A program made the translations under genes and the position numbers. Below, piece after piece: positions 1 through 9,444 of a stretch of DNA of 64,000 nt. This stretch comes from Bacillota bacterium (GTDB lineage Bacteria > Bacillota > Clostridia > Lachnospirales > Lachnospiraceae). Where the stretch lies: NCBI GenBank assembly GCA_023436065.1, contig JAEZKU010000036.1, positions 1-64,000 on the forward strand, in the 5' to 3' direction. The notes under the pieces are model-generated. The model was not told where the DNA came from. It saw only the letters and a list, made by a program, of their open reading frames with translations, and made no database searches. Positions within the stretch are counted from its first letter, which is position 1. Every line of letters starts with the position of its first letter.

Positions 1-3000
1 AGGTTCACTTTCATCTAATTCTTCTGTTGCTGCATATCTGACAAGATAGGTTCCTGCTGCCAACTGTGACATTGCTTTACTTGTACATTTTTCATATTTG
101 GTAGCGGATTTCAGCTTGTACTCCATCTCCTCTGAAGTGCCTGTGATGGTTCCATCCTCTGCACCATATACACTTATTCCTGTTCCTACTAATCCTTTCG
201 GAGCCGACCTTTTATTCGATTCCTTTACAGTTACCTCTGCATCAGCACTTGCACTTAATCCCTTCACTGGGTCTGCTGCAAATCTAACATAGTAGGTTCC
301 TGGTTTTAAACCTGTAAGTATGCCCTCTTCACCCGTAAATTGCGTATATTCACTGGCGGATTTATACTTGTATTCCATCTCTGTTGTCAGACCTGTGATT
401 TTACCGTCTGTTTCACCAACTGCACTGATACCGTGTACAGAAAGATCAGCCGGTGCCGGTCTAACTATTTCGTATTTGCCAAGATATAGCTTTTCCACAT
501 CAAGATAATAATTAGTTTCATCAACATCTATCGTAATTTCATAGATTCCTGGCTTCATTGGATTATAATATGTGCCATTATAATTAACATGAATATATCC
601 TTTATTCACTATACTTGATGTAACAGTTATTGGCTGTTCCTCCCCATTATAGGGAACCGAGGTTAAATTATAGACAAAATCCCCTTTACTTAATTTCCCT
701 TTGTAGGATACATCATCACATACACCACCCTTTACAACGCTTAACTGATCAAACGGATAACCCTCATACTGATCATCAAGTGTTACAACTCGAACACAGT
801 ATTTAGGACTAAAATCCAATTGAACTGTCATTTCTTTCGCTGTAACTTCCTTCCAATTGCCTTTAACACTGGTATCAATTTCTGTACCGACATATGGTAA
901 ATTCGTATAGCCACTAGCCATTACTTGATAATATGTTTTTCCAGGCTCATACCCCTCAACAATGATCTTAATCCTTCTATTAGCAATCGGATTCGTAGCA
1001 GTTGCAGTTACTTTCAACCCTTTCGGTTGCTCGATAGTCTTTAAGCGAGCATACAATACTACATCTTTAGCAGGCATCGTTAAGATATCGTTGTGCGTCA
1101 GAAAATCACCTGTGTACTGCGATGATTGATACCAGCCACAGAATCTTTTATCACTTGGAATTTCTCTATCTACAGCTCCATTAATCGCTAAGCTGATCTC
1201 TTCTTTTTCTATCAAATACTTTTTTTCAATTTTATAACCATTAACTACGTAGGTCAACGTGTATGGAGGATATATTTCTGTACCGTACCAGCAATTATCT
1301 TCAGTACTCCCATCCCTCGCACTTTTATATTTCTTGTATGCTATACGAAAACGGCTTTCCGGTAATTCTACACCTTCTTGATCAACAAGTACAAGCTTTA
1401 TTGCTTCTCCGCAGCCCGCAAAGGATTTACTGCGTTGGGACTCAGGTTCTTTTGTATCATCCAGAACGACAACCTTTATTGTTGCAAGCTTCGGACAGTT
1501 TACGAACACATTATCTCTGATGTTTGTTGAATAAGGGTCAAACGTAAAACTCGCTAAGCTTGGACAATTCTGAAATGTTCCCGCTTCAATATAGCCAATA
1601 CTTGATGGGATGGTAACACGAGTCAGGCCCAAACAGTTAACAAAGGTATTCTGAGCAATACTATCTATACCCAAGGGAATATCAATACTGGTCAAGCTTT
1701 CACAGTTCATAAAAGCTTCCTCACCAATAGATAAATAATTACCACTAGTGGATGTTCCACCGGAAGGGAAAGTAATACCGACCAAATCCGAACAGCCCTT
1801 GAACGCTTTATCACTAATTGAAGTCCCCTTCGTAAGTATAGTAACATTGGCTAAGCTCGTACAGTTCTCGAAAGCACTAGTCCCAATACTTTTAACTTTT
1901 GAAGGAACAGTAATATTCGCTAAACTTGTACAGCCTATGAAGGCTTGACTATCAATATATTCTACACTAGAAGGTATGGTAACACTTTCTAAGCTAGTAC
2001 AATTCGCAAAAAGATTGTATCCGATAAAAATAATCCCCTCCGGAAGTGTAATGCTTGTTAAGCTAGTACAATCTTTAAAAGCTTCATCATCAATCATTTT
2101 AACACTAGAAGGTATCGTAAGCTTGGTAATATCCTTACAACCCGAGAATAATCCTTCACCTATGTTCTCAACTCCTTCAAAAAACCTGATTGATTTTACA
2201 TCATCCTTCCTCTCTATCTCTGCATCATAGTACATCTCTCCAGTTCCAAATATTAACAACTCTCCATTCTGATAGAAATAAGCATCGATATTACTGCCAA
2301 GCTTCTTTGAGGACAATGTTGGCATACAAGTATATTGCTTCTCAAGTAAAGTGTTTAATTTCGTATTGTAACTATGAAAATATGCAACCTTGGCTTCTGT
2401 TGCTTCAGTTCCTGCGGATTCAAAGGAATTATCTGCAATTTTTTGCTCACCCTTAAATATATTCTCTATGCGAGCGAGCTTCTTACAGTTACGAAACGCA
2501 GCTGAGCCGATCGATGATACTTTATTAGGAATAAAAATTTCTTTAAGCATACTACATCCATCAAAAGTATTGGCTTCAATTTTATTCAGATTCATAGGAA
2601 TCTTGATACTCTCCAGAATACTGCAATTGGCAAATGCACCTGCTCCTATGCTTGTAATCGTATCCGTAAGCGTAGCCTTCTGTAAAGCACTACATCCTCG
2701 AAATGCATTCGCTTGTATGCTTACTACATTCTTAGGAATCGTAATGTTCGTTAAACTGCTACAACCATCGAAGGCTGATTCGCCTATGTCTGTAACTTTA
2801 GCGGGAATAGTGATACTTTTTAGACTACTACACCCTAAAAAAGCATTCTTGGATATGCTCGCTGCATTTCCAATAAACATGACTTTTTCTAAGCTAGTAC
2901 ATCCGGATAGTACTCCTGGAGACAAGCTCTTGATAACTTCTGAAAAATAGATTTCCTGTAATTCAACACATCCTGAAAAAGCATTATCATAAACATTTTC

Positions 3001-4257
3001 AACAGTATCTGGAAGATCGACCTTCTCTAAACTAGTACAATCAGAAAATGCCCCCTCACCGATATCAGTCAAACATACGGTTTTGTATTCTGGAAAATTT
3101 GCTGTTTGTAAGCTGCTACATCCTGCAAAACTATATTTACCTATAGACTCGATTCTATCGGAAATATTAATACTTTTTAAGCTTATACAGTCTCTGAATG
3201 CATGGTCCCCAATCACCGCTGTTGTGTTAGCGGTTGTACGGGTACGATTTACTATAGTGACACTTTCTAGGGCTTTACAGTCACGAAATGCATTGTTCCC
3301 AATATTTGTCGCCTTATCAGAAATCTTCACACTAGTTATCTTGCTACAGCCTTGGAACATCCCGTTTCCAATATGATCTATCTTACCATCGACCACTACT
3401 GAAGTGATATCAGTATTATTGTAAAATGGAGATTTTACACCGGAGCCATCGTTACTATAATTCTTCGTATTCCCAGTTCCATGGAGAATGAGTACTCCAT
3501 TCGAATGCAGTATTCCTTTAATATCAGGAGCGTACGTTTCACCTAACTCGTATTCCTTTGTGCTCTCGAGAGTCGTATATCCAGCATCCTGAAGTTGCTT
3601 TGCCGCCGCATCAATAGGGGCTACGAAGCCTGCGTATTTTATGTCCGTTTTTTCTCCCAAGTCACTAAACGAATCTTTCACAACTTTAAGATCCTTACAT
3701 GCGAAATGGATATACCCCAGATTCTCGCATCCATAGAAAATATCAGTACCTATCGTCGTCAATCCGGATGGTAATAATACACTCTCAAGCTCACGGCAAT
3801 ATAAAAACGCCAGACTCTTAATTTCACTTAATCCGTTCGGTAAACTAATATTACTAAGAGACCAACAGTTAGAAAAAGCGCCAGTTCCAATCGTTTTTAA
3901 GCCAACACCACATTGTAAACTAGTCATTTCACTACAACCTGCGAATGCATAATTACCTATGGAAGTTATAGCATAAGAAATATTTACTGCTTTAATTTGT
4001 GACGACATCGAGGAAAATGGAGATCCACCCTGTGAATAATTAGGCATAGCTCCCGTTCCACTAATTGTTAATAGCCCGTTATTTAAATCCCAACTTATTC
4101 CATTTCCTAAAGAACCATTGGAGTAGGCATATGTTATCTCTGTCTTTGGTCCAAAGCCAATCCCCATCATCGTAATAAGCATTACTAATGCTATGATAGA
4201 TCCCCCATATTTTATAGCACTGCTTATTCGCTTTCTCTTTTGCATTTTTAAACACAT
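1..4257 (-). CDS. BspA-like leucine-rich-repeat surface protein, C-terminus beyond the window
   Basis: The minus-strand frame is open from an ATG at 4257 to base 1, so at least 1419 residues are present and the C-terminus is missing. A GGGGG ribosome site lies upstream. The N-terminus is basic (MCLKMQKRKR) followed by a hydrophobic signal segment to about residue 40. Residues about 90-920 are many LRR_5 (BspA/TpLRR) repeats of the pattern 'ITIPxxVxxIGxxAFxxCxSL', interrupted at about 3400-3700 and 2230-2460 by 'GxGEMxxY'-like spacers. Residues about 985-1050 resemble an InlB-B repeat (GWYQSS...VVLYARL). At least two copies of a 'GITGTxxEMEYKxxxxxxY...GTYxVRYAA' repeat follow near 1-470. Family members are secreted or surface-bound and often mediate adhesion or substrate binding. 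No anchor can be seen because the end is cut off. The function is inferred from family only. Confidence 0.9.
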   Translation of the reverse strand, partial: MCLKMQKRKRISSAIKYGGSIIALVMLITMMGIGFGPKTEITYAYSNGSLGNGISWDLNNGLLTISGTGAMPNYSQGGSPFSSMSSQIKAVNISYAITSIGNYAFAGCSEMTSLQCGVGLKTIGTGAFSNCWSLSNISLPNGLSEIKSLAFLYCRELESVLLPSGLTTIGTDIFYGCENLGYIHFACKDLKVVKDSFSDLGEKTDIKYAGFVAPIDAAAKQLQDAGYTTLESTKEYELGETYAPDIKGILHSNGVLILHGTGNTKNYSNDGSGVKSPFYNNTDITSVVVDGKIDHIGNGMFQGCSKITSVKISDKATNIGNNAFRDCKALESVTIVNRTRTTANTTAVIGDHAFRDCISLKSINISDRIESIGKYSFAGCSSLQTANFPEYKTVCLTDIGEGAFSDCTSLEKVDLPDTVENVYDNAFSGCVELQEIYFSEVIKSLSPGVLSGCTSLEKVMFIGNAASISKNAFLGCSSLKSITIPAKVTDIGESAFDGCSSLTNITIPKNVVSIQANAFRGCSALQKATLTDTITSIGAGAFANCSILESIKIPMNLNKIEANTFDGCSMLKEIFIPNKVSSIGSAAFRNCKKLARIENIFKGEQKIADNSFESAGTEATEAKVAYFHSYNTKLNTLLEKQYTCMPTLSSKKLGSNIDAYFYQNGELLIFGTGEMYYDAEIERKDDVKSIRFFEGVENIGEGLFSGCKDITKLTIPSSVKMIDDEAFKDCTSLTSITLPEGIIFIGYNLFANCTSLESVTIPSSVEYIDSQAFIGCTSLANITVPSKVKSIGTSAFENCTSLANVTILTKGTSISDKAFKGCSDLVGITFPSGGTSTSGNYLSIGEEAFMNCESLTSIDIPLGIDSIAQNTFVNCLGLTRVTIPSSIGYIEAGTFQNCPSLASFTFDPYSTNIRDNVFVNCPKLATIKVVVLDDTKEPESQRSKSFAGCGEAIKLVLVDQEGVELPESRFRIAYKKYKSARDGSTEDNCWYGTEIYPPYTLTYVVNGYKIEKKYLIEKEEISLAINGAVDREIPSDKRFCGWYQSSQYTGDFLTHNDILTMPAKDVVLYARLKTIEQPKGLKVTATATNPIANRRIKIIVEGYEPGKTYYQVMASGYTNLPYVGTEIDTSVKGNWKEVTAKEMTVQLDFSPKYCVRVVTLDDQYEGYPFDQLSVVKGGVCDDVSYKGKLSKGDFVYNLTSVPYNGEEQPITVTSSIVNKGYIHVNYNGTYYNPMKPGIYEITIDVDETNYYLDVEKLYLGKYEIVRPAPADLSVHGISAVGETDGKITGLTTEMEYKYKSASEYTQFTGEEGILTGLKPGTYYVRFAADPVKGLSASADAEVTVKESNKRSAPKGLVGTGISVYGAEDGTITGTSEEMEYKLKSATKYEKCTSKAMSQLAAGTYLVRYAATEELDESEP

Positions 4258-4409
4258 AGTTATTAGTCCCCCTGCTTAAGATTAATTTGCAAATCAATAC
4301 TAATTCGTTTCATTCACTCATAAAGCATAATATTGGGAATTTTAACCTTATTCCTTTGTTTACTCAATGAAAATTTCGCAGTAATATTTGCATTTTTTAC
4401 ACTTTTTTG

Positions 4410-4565
4410 TCATAATATAGAGCCGTTACCGAGGTTCTTATTATCAACTACGGACTTGACAATACTGTCCACCCCATAGTCCTTCCGATCCTCGGAATCA
4501 TCGTACGTAACAACTTTAAAACCAGTATTTATAAGGGATTGAATAAAGAACCCGTTGACTAATAA
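4410..4565 (-). pseudogene. Remnant of polysaccharide deacetylase (C-terminal half of NodB domain)
   Basis: The minus strand encodes a stretch reading GFKVVTYDDSEDRKDYGVDS followed by IVKSVVDNKNLGNGSIL and then a stop. From memory this matches the conserved C-terminal part of clostridial NodB-type deacetylases, where D-W-K-D-Y-G-V-D-S-I and L-G-N-G-S-I-I-L are typical and an HNGAKYT-like motif follows. Here the stop replaces that motif, the catalytic N-terminal motifs are absent, and no ribosome site or credible start exists. It lies directly downstream of the terminator of the sugar-transport operon. It is probably a decayed gene fragment. A chance resemblance cannot be excluded without a search. 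Confidence 0.5.
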
Positions 4566-4571
4566 GTCATA

Positions 4572-4603
4572 AAAAACAAGCCTGTATGGTTTCCCATACA
4601 GGC
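4572..4603 (-). terminator. Intrinsic terminator of the sugar ABC transporter operon
   Basis: A 10-bp stem (GCCTGTATGG / CCATACAGGC, arms 4594-4603 and 4580-4589) with a 4-nt loop is followed on the minus strand by a U tract (complement of the A run at 4572-4577). It sits just past the stop of the solute-binding protein gene. Confidence 0.9.
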
Positions 4604-4622
4604 CTGTCATAATTCATATTAA

Positions 4623-6269
4623 TTAGGGCTCAATGTATTTAGCGGCACGCTCATCAATAACTGCCTGAGCTCCGGATGCACGCCAATCAGCTTCCTGCTC
4701 TGCCCAAACCTTATCAAAGTCTTCAGGCTTACAGGTAATTGTTTCTGCCATGAATGTCTTACCCTTTTCATCCAAAGTCTGGGTTACAGGGCCAGCTGCG
4801 CTTAAGGTAACAGGTACAACAAGCTGAGGTACACCGTTATTCATTGCGTTGCTGTAAGCATCCAATACGAGCTGAGGCTCTACTGAGTATGATAATGCAA
4901 TAGCATCTGCATTCTTCTGAGCATCACCAAGATCAAGACCATTGATCATGAAGGTGTAGTCAATGTTCATAGCTGAGTTCATGATCTTCTCACCGGTAGC
5001 AGTGATAACCTTCGGAATACCGTTAACCAGCTCATGGGTAACGCCTTCCTCACCGATCTGTAAGAAATTACGATTCTCGAACTTAGATAACCAGTTGATG
5101 TAACGGATTGCACCATCTACATTCTGGCTGGAAGCAGGGATGAAGAAGTTCAGACCTGCAGGATCATATAAAGTCTTGCTTGTTTTGCCGTTAGCATCTG
5201 TAAAGCAATCGATTGATACGATTTCAGCGTCAGGTACGTTAACCTTTAAGTCACGTAACAGACCGGGGCTCTCACGATAAGGCTGATCCCAGTTATGAAT
5301 GAATGCACCAACTACACCACTCTTAACCAAATCATCATGTGTAATATCATCTGCATATAACATGAACTGTGTATCGATTAAGCCTTCATTGAACATCTTG
5401 TTCATGAATTTAACACCGTCTTTATAACCGGGAAGTAGGAACTGACGGTCAATAACGGTATTAACCCATTTGTCCTTAGCGCTTAAGTTAGGATCTACAA
5501 AGGACTCTAACAGAGCGCCTGCACGCCAACGAACATCACTTGTCATAGCGAAAGGAATAACTTTATCCTTACCAACATTACCAGGATCCTTCTCCTTAAA
5601 TGCTACTAATGCATTGTAGAACTCTTCTGTAGTCTTAGGTAACGGTAAGCCTAACTTATCCAACCAGTCCTTACGGATAAAGGTACCAAGTCTTGCAAGG
5701 TTCATACGACGAGCCGGGATAGCGAAAATCTGTCCTGTCTCCATAATCTTATTACGTTCGATCAGACGACGGCCCTCTAAAGCAGTATCTTCGCCAAGGA
5801 AAGCGTCTAACTCGTTTAACTGTCCAATGAAAGGAGCAAGGTCAACAAGTCCGCCTAAATCACGATACTGAGCTACTAAGTCAGTACTGTAGGTCATACA
5901 TACATCGGGAGCTGTGCCAGCAGCCATAAGGTTGTTCAGCTGTGCAATCTCTTCCCAACGGGATACCTTGACAAACTTAACACCAAGGTTTAACTCCTTC
6001 AGGGCTTTATCCTGAATCCACTTGGTATAATAGTTGTCAGCTGCATCAGTCTTACCTGCATCGGTACCACGGTCAAAAACTTCAACTGTAATCTCGCTGT
6101 ATTCAGGTAATGCGGGTGCCTCTTCTGCAGCAGGTGCTTCTGTAGCTGCAGGTGCGCTTGTAGGCTCTGCACTTGGTGTTTCTGTCGGTGTTGTTTCTTT
6201 TTTACATCCCCCCAGAATGCTTACAAGCATTACGCATACAAGCATCAATGAGAATACTCTTTTTTTCAT
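4623..6269 (-). CDS. lplA: Extracellular solute-binding lipoprotein of a sugar ABC importer (LplA-like)
   Basis: 548 residues. The N-terminus is a lipoprotein signal peptide with lipobox LGGC (Cys22), followed by a Thr/Pro/Ala/Glu-rich linker to about residue 50. The body is a family-1 extracellular solute-binding protein of the LplA/YtcQ type, whose relatives deliver oligosaccharides or aldouronates to LplB/LplC permeases. The start is supported by an AGGAGGAAG site 5-6 nt upstream. It is the last gene of a three-gene unit, downstream of the two permeases and separated from them by an intercistronic hairpin that may favour its overexpression. No ATPase gene is near; such transporters commonly share an MsmK-type ATPase encoded elsewhere. 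The substrate is inferred as a uronide-containing oligosaccharide only from the neighbouring mannonate dehydratase gene. Confidence 0.88.
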   Translation of the reverse strand: MKKRVFSLMLVCVMLVSILGGCKKETTPTETPSAEPTSAPAATEAPAAEEAPALPEYSEITVEVFDRGTDAGKTDAADNYYTKWIQDKALKELNLGVKFVKVSRWEEIAQLNNLMAAGTAPDVCMTYSTDLVAQYRDLGGLVDLAPFIGQLNELDAFLGEDTALEGRRLIERNKIMETGQIFAIPARRMNLARLGTFIRKDWLDKLGLPLPKTTEEFYNALVAFKEKDPGNVGKDKVIPFAMTSDVRWRAGALLESFVDPNLSAKDKWVNTVIDRQFLLPGYKDGVKFMNKMFNEGLIDTQFMLYADDITHDDLVKSGVVGAFIHNWDQPYRESPGLLRDLKVNVPDAEIVSIDCFTDANGKTSKTLYDPAGLNFFIPASSQNVDGAIRYINWLSKFENRNFLQIGEEGVTHELVNGIPKVITATGEKIMNSAMNIDYTFMINGLDLGDAQKNADAIALSYSVEPQLVLDAYSNAMNNGVPQLVVPVTLSAAGPVTQTLDEKGKTFMAETITCKPEDFDKVWAEQEADWRASGAQAVIDERAAKYIEP

Positions 6270-6294
6270 CTCTTCTTCCTCCTATAAATTATTT

Positions 6295-6331
6295 ATAAAT
6301 AACAACGTCTACTGCATAGCGTTGTATTTAT
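6295..6331 (-). promoter_or_regulatory. Intercistronic hairpin between permease and binding-protein genes
   Basis: ATAAATAACAACG (6295-6307) pairs with CGTTGTATTTAT (6320-6331) with one bulged base and a 12-nt loop. No U tract follows, so it is more likely an mRNA stabiliser or processing element than a terminator. It lies in the ~95-nt gap upstream of the binding-protein gene. Confidence 0.55.
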
Positions 6332-6365
6332 CAAAAATGATTAAAACAGAAAAATTATAAAGCTG

Positions 6366-7235
6366 TTATTCCTTTACCGCACCCAGAGTAGCACCGGCAA
6401 TAAAGTACCTCTGTAAAAACGGATACACAATAACAATAGGAATTGTAGCCACCAATACGGATGCTGCTTTTAAACCTTCACTTGCCTGAGGAGATGTGAA
6501 GCCCTCCTGTATAGAAATATCAATTGAGTTGATATTATTGATCAGATTGTACAGCTTCAACTGGATCGGATGCCACTTCGGGTTAGTCACATACATCAAT
6601 GCATCCGAGAAACCATTCCAACGACCTACTGCATAGAACAGAGTTAAGGTCGCTAAAACCGGCTTCGACAATGGCAGATATATTTTTCTAAGGATCATAA
6701 TCGGTCCGGCTCCATCGAGCTCAGCTGATTCACGAAGACTGTCCGGTATTCCGAATAAGAAGCTTCTTAAAATAATCATGTTAAATATTGATAAACAACC
6801 CGGAACTACCAGTACAATCGGCTTGTCAATCCAGCCCAGCTGTTTCATCAACAGGTAATTCGGAATGGTACCTGCACTAAAATACATGGTTAATATCATG
6901 ATACCATTTAAAAAGCGTTTTCCCTTCAATACATCAAAGATCAGCGGATATGAACACATAATGGTCATAAATATAGATACCACGGTACAGATTAAGGTAA
7001 GTATCGCTGTCCACCATAAGGACCTGAGAAAAGCTGCATCATGTAAAATGTAATAATATGAGTCAAGACTAAATTCTACCGGAAGAAACGACACCCTGTT
7101 GTTGATCAAGGCCTGAGTAGAACTTAAGGAACGCGCCGCAATATTAATCATTGGCAGCAAACAAACTGATATAAAAATGATACTGATGATAACGATAATA
7201 ATATCACCGGTTTTACTTCTCTTAGATTTAACCAT
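6366..7235 (-). CDS. lplC: Sugar ABC transporter permease (LplC-like, second permease)
   Basis: 289 residues from the ATG at 7235, chosen because GAGAGGGGGAAG lies 5 nt upstream; a longer frame to 7259 would overlap the preceding gene and lacks a good site. Six hydrophobic segments are visible. The cytoplasmic EAA loop (ELDGAGPIMILRKIYLPLS) near residue 190 couples to the ATPase. The C-terminus (RYFIAGATLGAVKE) is typical of the MalG/LplC branch. It forms the membrane channel together with the LplB-like protein encoded immediately upstream. Confidence 0.9.
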   Translation of the reverse strand: MVKSKRSKTGDIIIVIISIIFISVCLLPMINIAARSLSSTQALINNRVSFLPVEFSLDSYYYILHDAAFLRSLWWTAILTLICTVVSIFMTIMCSYPLIFDVLKGKRFLNGIMILTMYFSAGTIPNYLLMKQLGWIDKPIVLVVPGCLSIFNMIILRSFLFGIPDSLRESAELDGAGPIMILRKIYLPLSKPVLATLTLFYAVGRWNGFSDALMYVTNPKWHPIQLKLYNLINNINSIDISIQEGFTSPQASEGLKAASVLVATIPIVIVYPFLQRYFIAGATLGAVKE

Positions 7236-7252
7236 CTTATCTTCCCCCTCTC

Positions 7253-8182
7253 TTACCAAACACCGCGCTCGCCGAACTTCTTGGCAATGGAATTAGCGAG
7301 CAGCAGGAAGATAACGCATACTACGGATTGGAATAGACCCACGGCAGCTGTTAGTGAGAACTGGAAGCCTCTGATACCCACTCTGAAGACATAGGTACTA
7401 AGTACATCACCAACGCTCATAACCAGAGGGTTATACATTGCATACGGACGATCGAACTCACTACCCAAAAGACGTCCCATGCTCATAATCAAAAGAACTA
7501 CGATGGTAGATCTGATACCGGGCAATGTGATGTGCCACATCTTTCTGAAACGATTGGCTCCATCCACTTCTGCTGCTTCATAAAGCTCGCTGTTGATCGC
7601 GGTGATCGCAGCAAGATAGATGATCGTGTTCCAACCCATCTCCTTCCAGATACCGGCACCAATGTATGTTACCACATATAAGAACTTATCCGTCAGGAAA
7701 TCGATCGGTCCAACTCCGATATTACCAAGTAAAATGTTGACAACACCTGAACGTGGAGCAAGCAGCTGCTTAGCGATACCACTGATGATAATCCAGGATA
7801 GGAAGTGCGGCAGATAAAGTATCGTCTGCGTAACCTTCTTAAATCTCTTAAAAGCTATTTCGTTCAATAAAATCGCCAAAATAATCGGCACAGGAAACCC
7901 GAGCACCAAATCCAATGAATTCAACACTAAGGTATTACGTAATGCCTGCCAAAAATCTTTGGACTTAAATGCTGTTTGAAACCATTTATAGAACGGATCA
8001 GCCCAAGGTGATTCCCATACCCCTTTAAACATATTATAATCTTTAAATGCCATAGTAATATTCGTCAACGGCAAATATTTGAATATAATGATATATAATA
8101 TGGGTAGTGACATCATGAGATAAAGTGTCCATGTCTTTTTTATGTATAATCCGAATTTATGCTTCGTACTCTTCTGATTCAT
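7253..8182 (-). CDS. lplB: Sugar ABC transporter permease (LplB-like, first permease)
   Basis: 309 residues. The N-terminus (IKKTWTLYLMMSLPILYIII) followed by FKYLPLTNITMAFKDYN is characteristic of the LplB/YteP branch of MalF-type permeases. Six membrane segments are predicted by eye, with an EAA loop EAAEVDGANRFRKMWHITLP. The start is preceded by GGATAGGGGATC. It is the first gene of the transporter operon and is transcribed divergently from the AraC regulator gene. The partner permease gene starts 18 nt after its stop. Confidence 0.9.
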   Translation of the reverse strand: MNQKSTKHKFGLYIKKTWTLYLMMSLPILYIIIFKYLPLTNITMAFKDYNMFKGVWESPWADPFYKWFQTAFKSKDFWQALRNTLVLNSLDLVLGFPVPIILAILLNEIAFKRFKKVTQTILYLPHFLSWIIISGIAKQLLAPRSGVVNILLGNIGVGPIDFLTDKFLYVVTYIGAGIWKEMGWNTIIYLAAITAINSELYEAAEVDGANRFRKMWHITLPGIRSTIVVLLIMSMGRLLGSEFDRPYAMYNPLVMSVGDVLSTYVFRVGIRGFQFSLTAAVGLFQSVVCVIFLLLANSIAKKFGERGVW

Positions 8183-8538
8183 TTAACTTAGATCCCCTAT
8201 CCTTTCTTAATCTATACATACTCTTGTTTCTGATGAAATCCATGCTGTCTGCAACCAACCCGGACGGTTCAGCTTCTATAAAGCTGCACCATTCACCAAC
8301 AAAAGACAAATAGATCACTGAATAAACTAAAGTAAAATCATTATATCGAATTGGTATACTAAAATACATGGGAAAACCATAGAAAATATATAAAAATCAC
8401 GTATAATTTTATAAATCCAAGTGATAATATACAAGAATCTGGATTTTACATGTAAATTTGTTGTAAAAACTATATATACAAAATTCCTCGAATTTGATAA
8501 GATAACTATAGAACATGCAAGTAAATACTGGAGGGAGA
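8183..8538. promoter_or_regulatory. Divergent control region between transporter operon and AraC gene
   Basis: A 356-bp AT-rich region that carries the promoters of both transcription units. On the minus strand a TATAAT box lies near 8340-8345 without a good -35 element, as expected for an activator-dependent promoter. No clear AraC half-site pair was recognised. A small open frame on the minus strand (8157-8369) overlaps the permease start and is not considered a gene. Confidence 0.5.
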
Positions 8539-9348
8539 ATGTCGTTGAATACAGAAATCATGGATAATCTCGTGGCAACCGTGGATTATTATAATCATAG
8601 AATCGCAACACCTACATGGCATATTTCAGAAGACATAATAGATTTTGTAGATGTGTCCTATGTTGTAAGCGGACAAGCAGAATATATCATCAATGCCAAG
8701 AGATATACCGTTACGGCGGGTGACCTGATCTGCATTCCGGCAGGAAGCAGACGGCAAGCTATGACCAATCCAATTTCAATGGTTGAGTTGTATAGCATCA
8801 ATGGACAGATGCGGGATCTGAATGGCAATAATGTTACGCTTCCGTTTCCGATCGTAAGCAGTATTGGACTACATAAAGATATCACTGCCCTGTATACGGA
8901 ACTAAATACCGTCTGGAAGCTCCGAGATCCGGGATATCTTATGAGGGCACGTGCCATTTATCTCATGTTGCTTCAGCGCTTCTTTCAATTAATCATACTG
9001 AATAGAGATACCAGTATGTTGGATATTCGGATCAAGAAGGTTCTTCATCATATCGCCAATCATTATAACGAACCACTAACCGTTCAAAATATGGCTGAAA
9101 TGGTTAACTTAAGCGATATGTATTTCGGAAATCTTTTTAAGAAAGAAACCGGCATGTCTTTTAGAAGCTTTTTAACCTCAATACGGATTAACCATGCCGA
9201 AGAAATGCTATACAGCGGTGAATTTAAGGTCAGTGAAATCGCTGAGGCCTGTGGCTTCTCCGATGTATTTTATTTCAGCAGGCTTTTTAAGGAGAATCGT
9301 GGCTTTGCACCTTCTCAGGCCATTCGCTCAAGAAAGACAACAACTTAA
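8539..9348 (+). CDS. AraC-family transcriptional regulator
   Basis: 269 residues from the ATG at 8539, chosen because GGAGGGAG lies just upstream; the ATG at 8515 has no ribosome site. The N-terminal half (to about residue 130) is a cupin-like AraC ligand-binding domain (YVVSGQAEYIINAKRYTVTAGDLICIPAG). The C-terminal ~100 residues hold two helix-turn-helix motifs (LTVQNMAEMVNLSDMYFGNL and FKVSEIAEACGFSDVFYFSR). It is divergent from the sugar importer operon and convergent with the mannonate dehydratase gene, so it probably senses the imported sugar or a derivative and activates both. Confidence 0.9.
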   Translation: MSLNTEIMDNLVATVDYYNHRIATPTWHISEDIIDFVDVSYVVSGQAEYIINAKRYTVTAGDLICIPAGSRRQAMTNPISMVELYSINGQMRDLNGNNVTLPFPIVSSIGLHKDITALYTELNTVWKLRDPGYLMRARAIYLMLLQRFFQLIILNRDTSMLDIRIKKVLHHIANHYNEPLTVQNMAEMVNLSDMYFGNLFKKETGMSFRSFLTSIRINHAEEMLYSGEFKVSEIAEACGFSDVFYFSRLFKENRGFAPSQAIRSRKTTT

Positions 9349-9402
9349 TATACCAAGATAGTTCCAAGTGATCGAAAATAATAATTCATACATCTGTCAT
9401 TT

Positions 9403-9435
9403 AAATGGGAAGAGATCAATCATCTCTTCCCATTT
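9403..9435. terminator. Bidirectional terminator between convergent araC-type gene and uxuA
   Basis: A perfect 14-bp stem (AAATGGGAAGAGAT / ATCTCTTCCCATTT) with a 5-nt loop. A T-rich run follows on the plus strand. Its position between two convergent genes suggests that it serves both directions, though the U tract for the minus strand is weak. Confidence 0.85.
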
Positions 9436-9444
9436 ATTTATTGT

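Noticed and set aside
98..3376. Several plus-strand open frames with hydrophobic Leu/Ser-rich translations
   Set aside because: They are antisense shadows of the long minus-strand LRR gene, whose regular repeats create long frames on the other strand.
8157..8369. 70-codon minus-strand frame upstream of the first permease gene
   Set aside because: It overlaps the permease start, has no ribosome site and no recognisable domain; it is probably only leader sequence.
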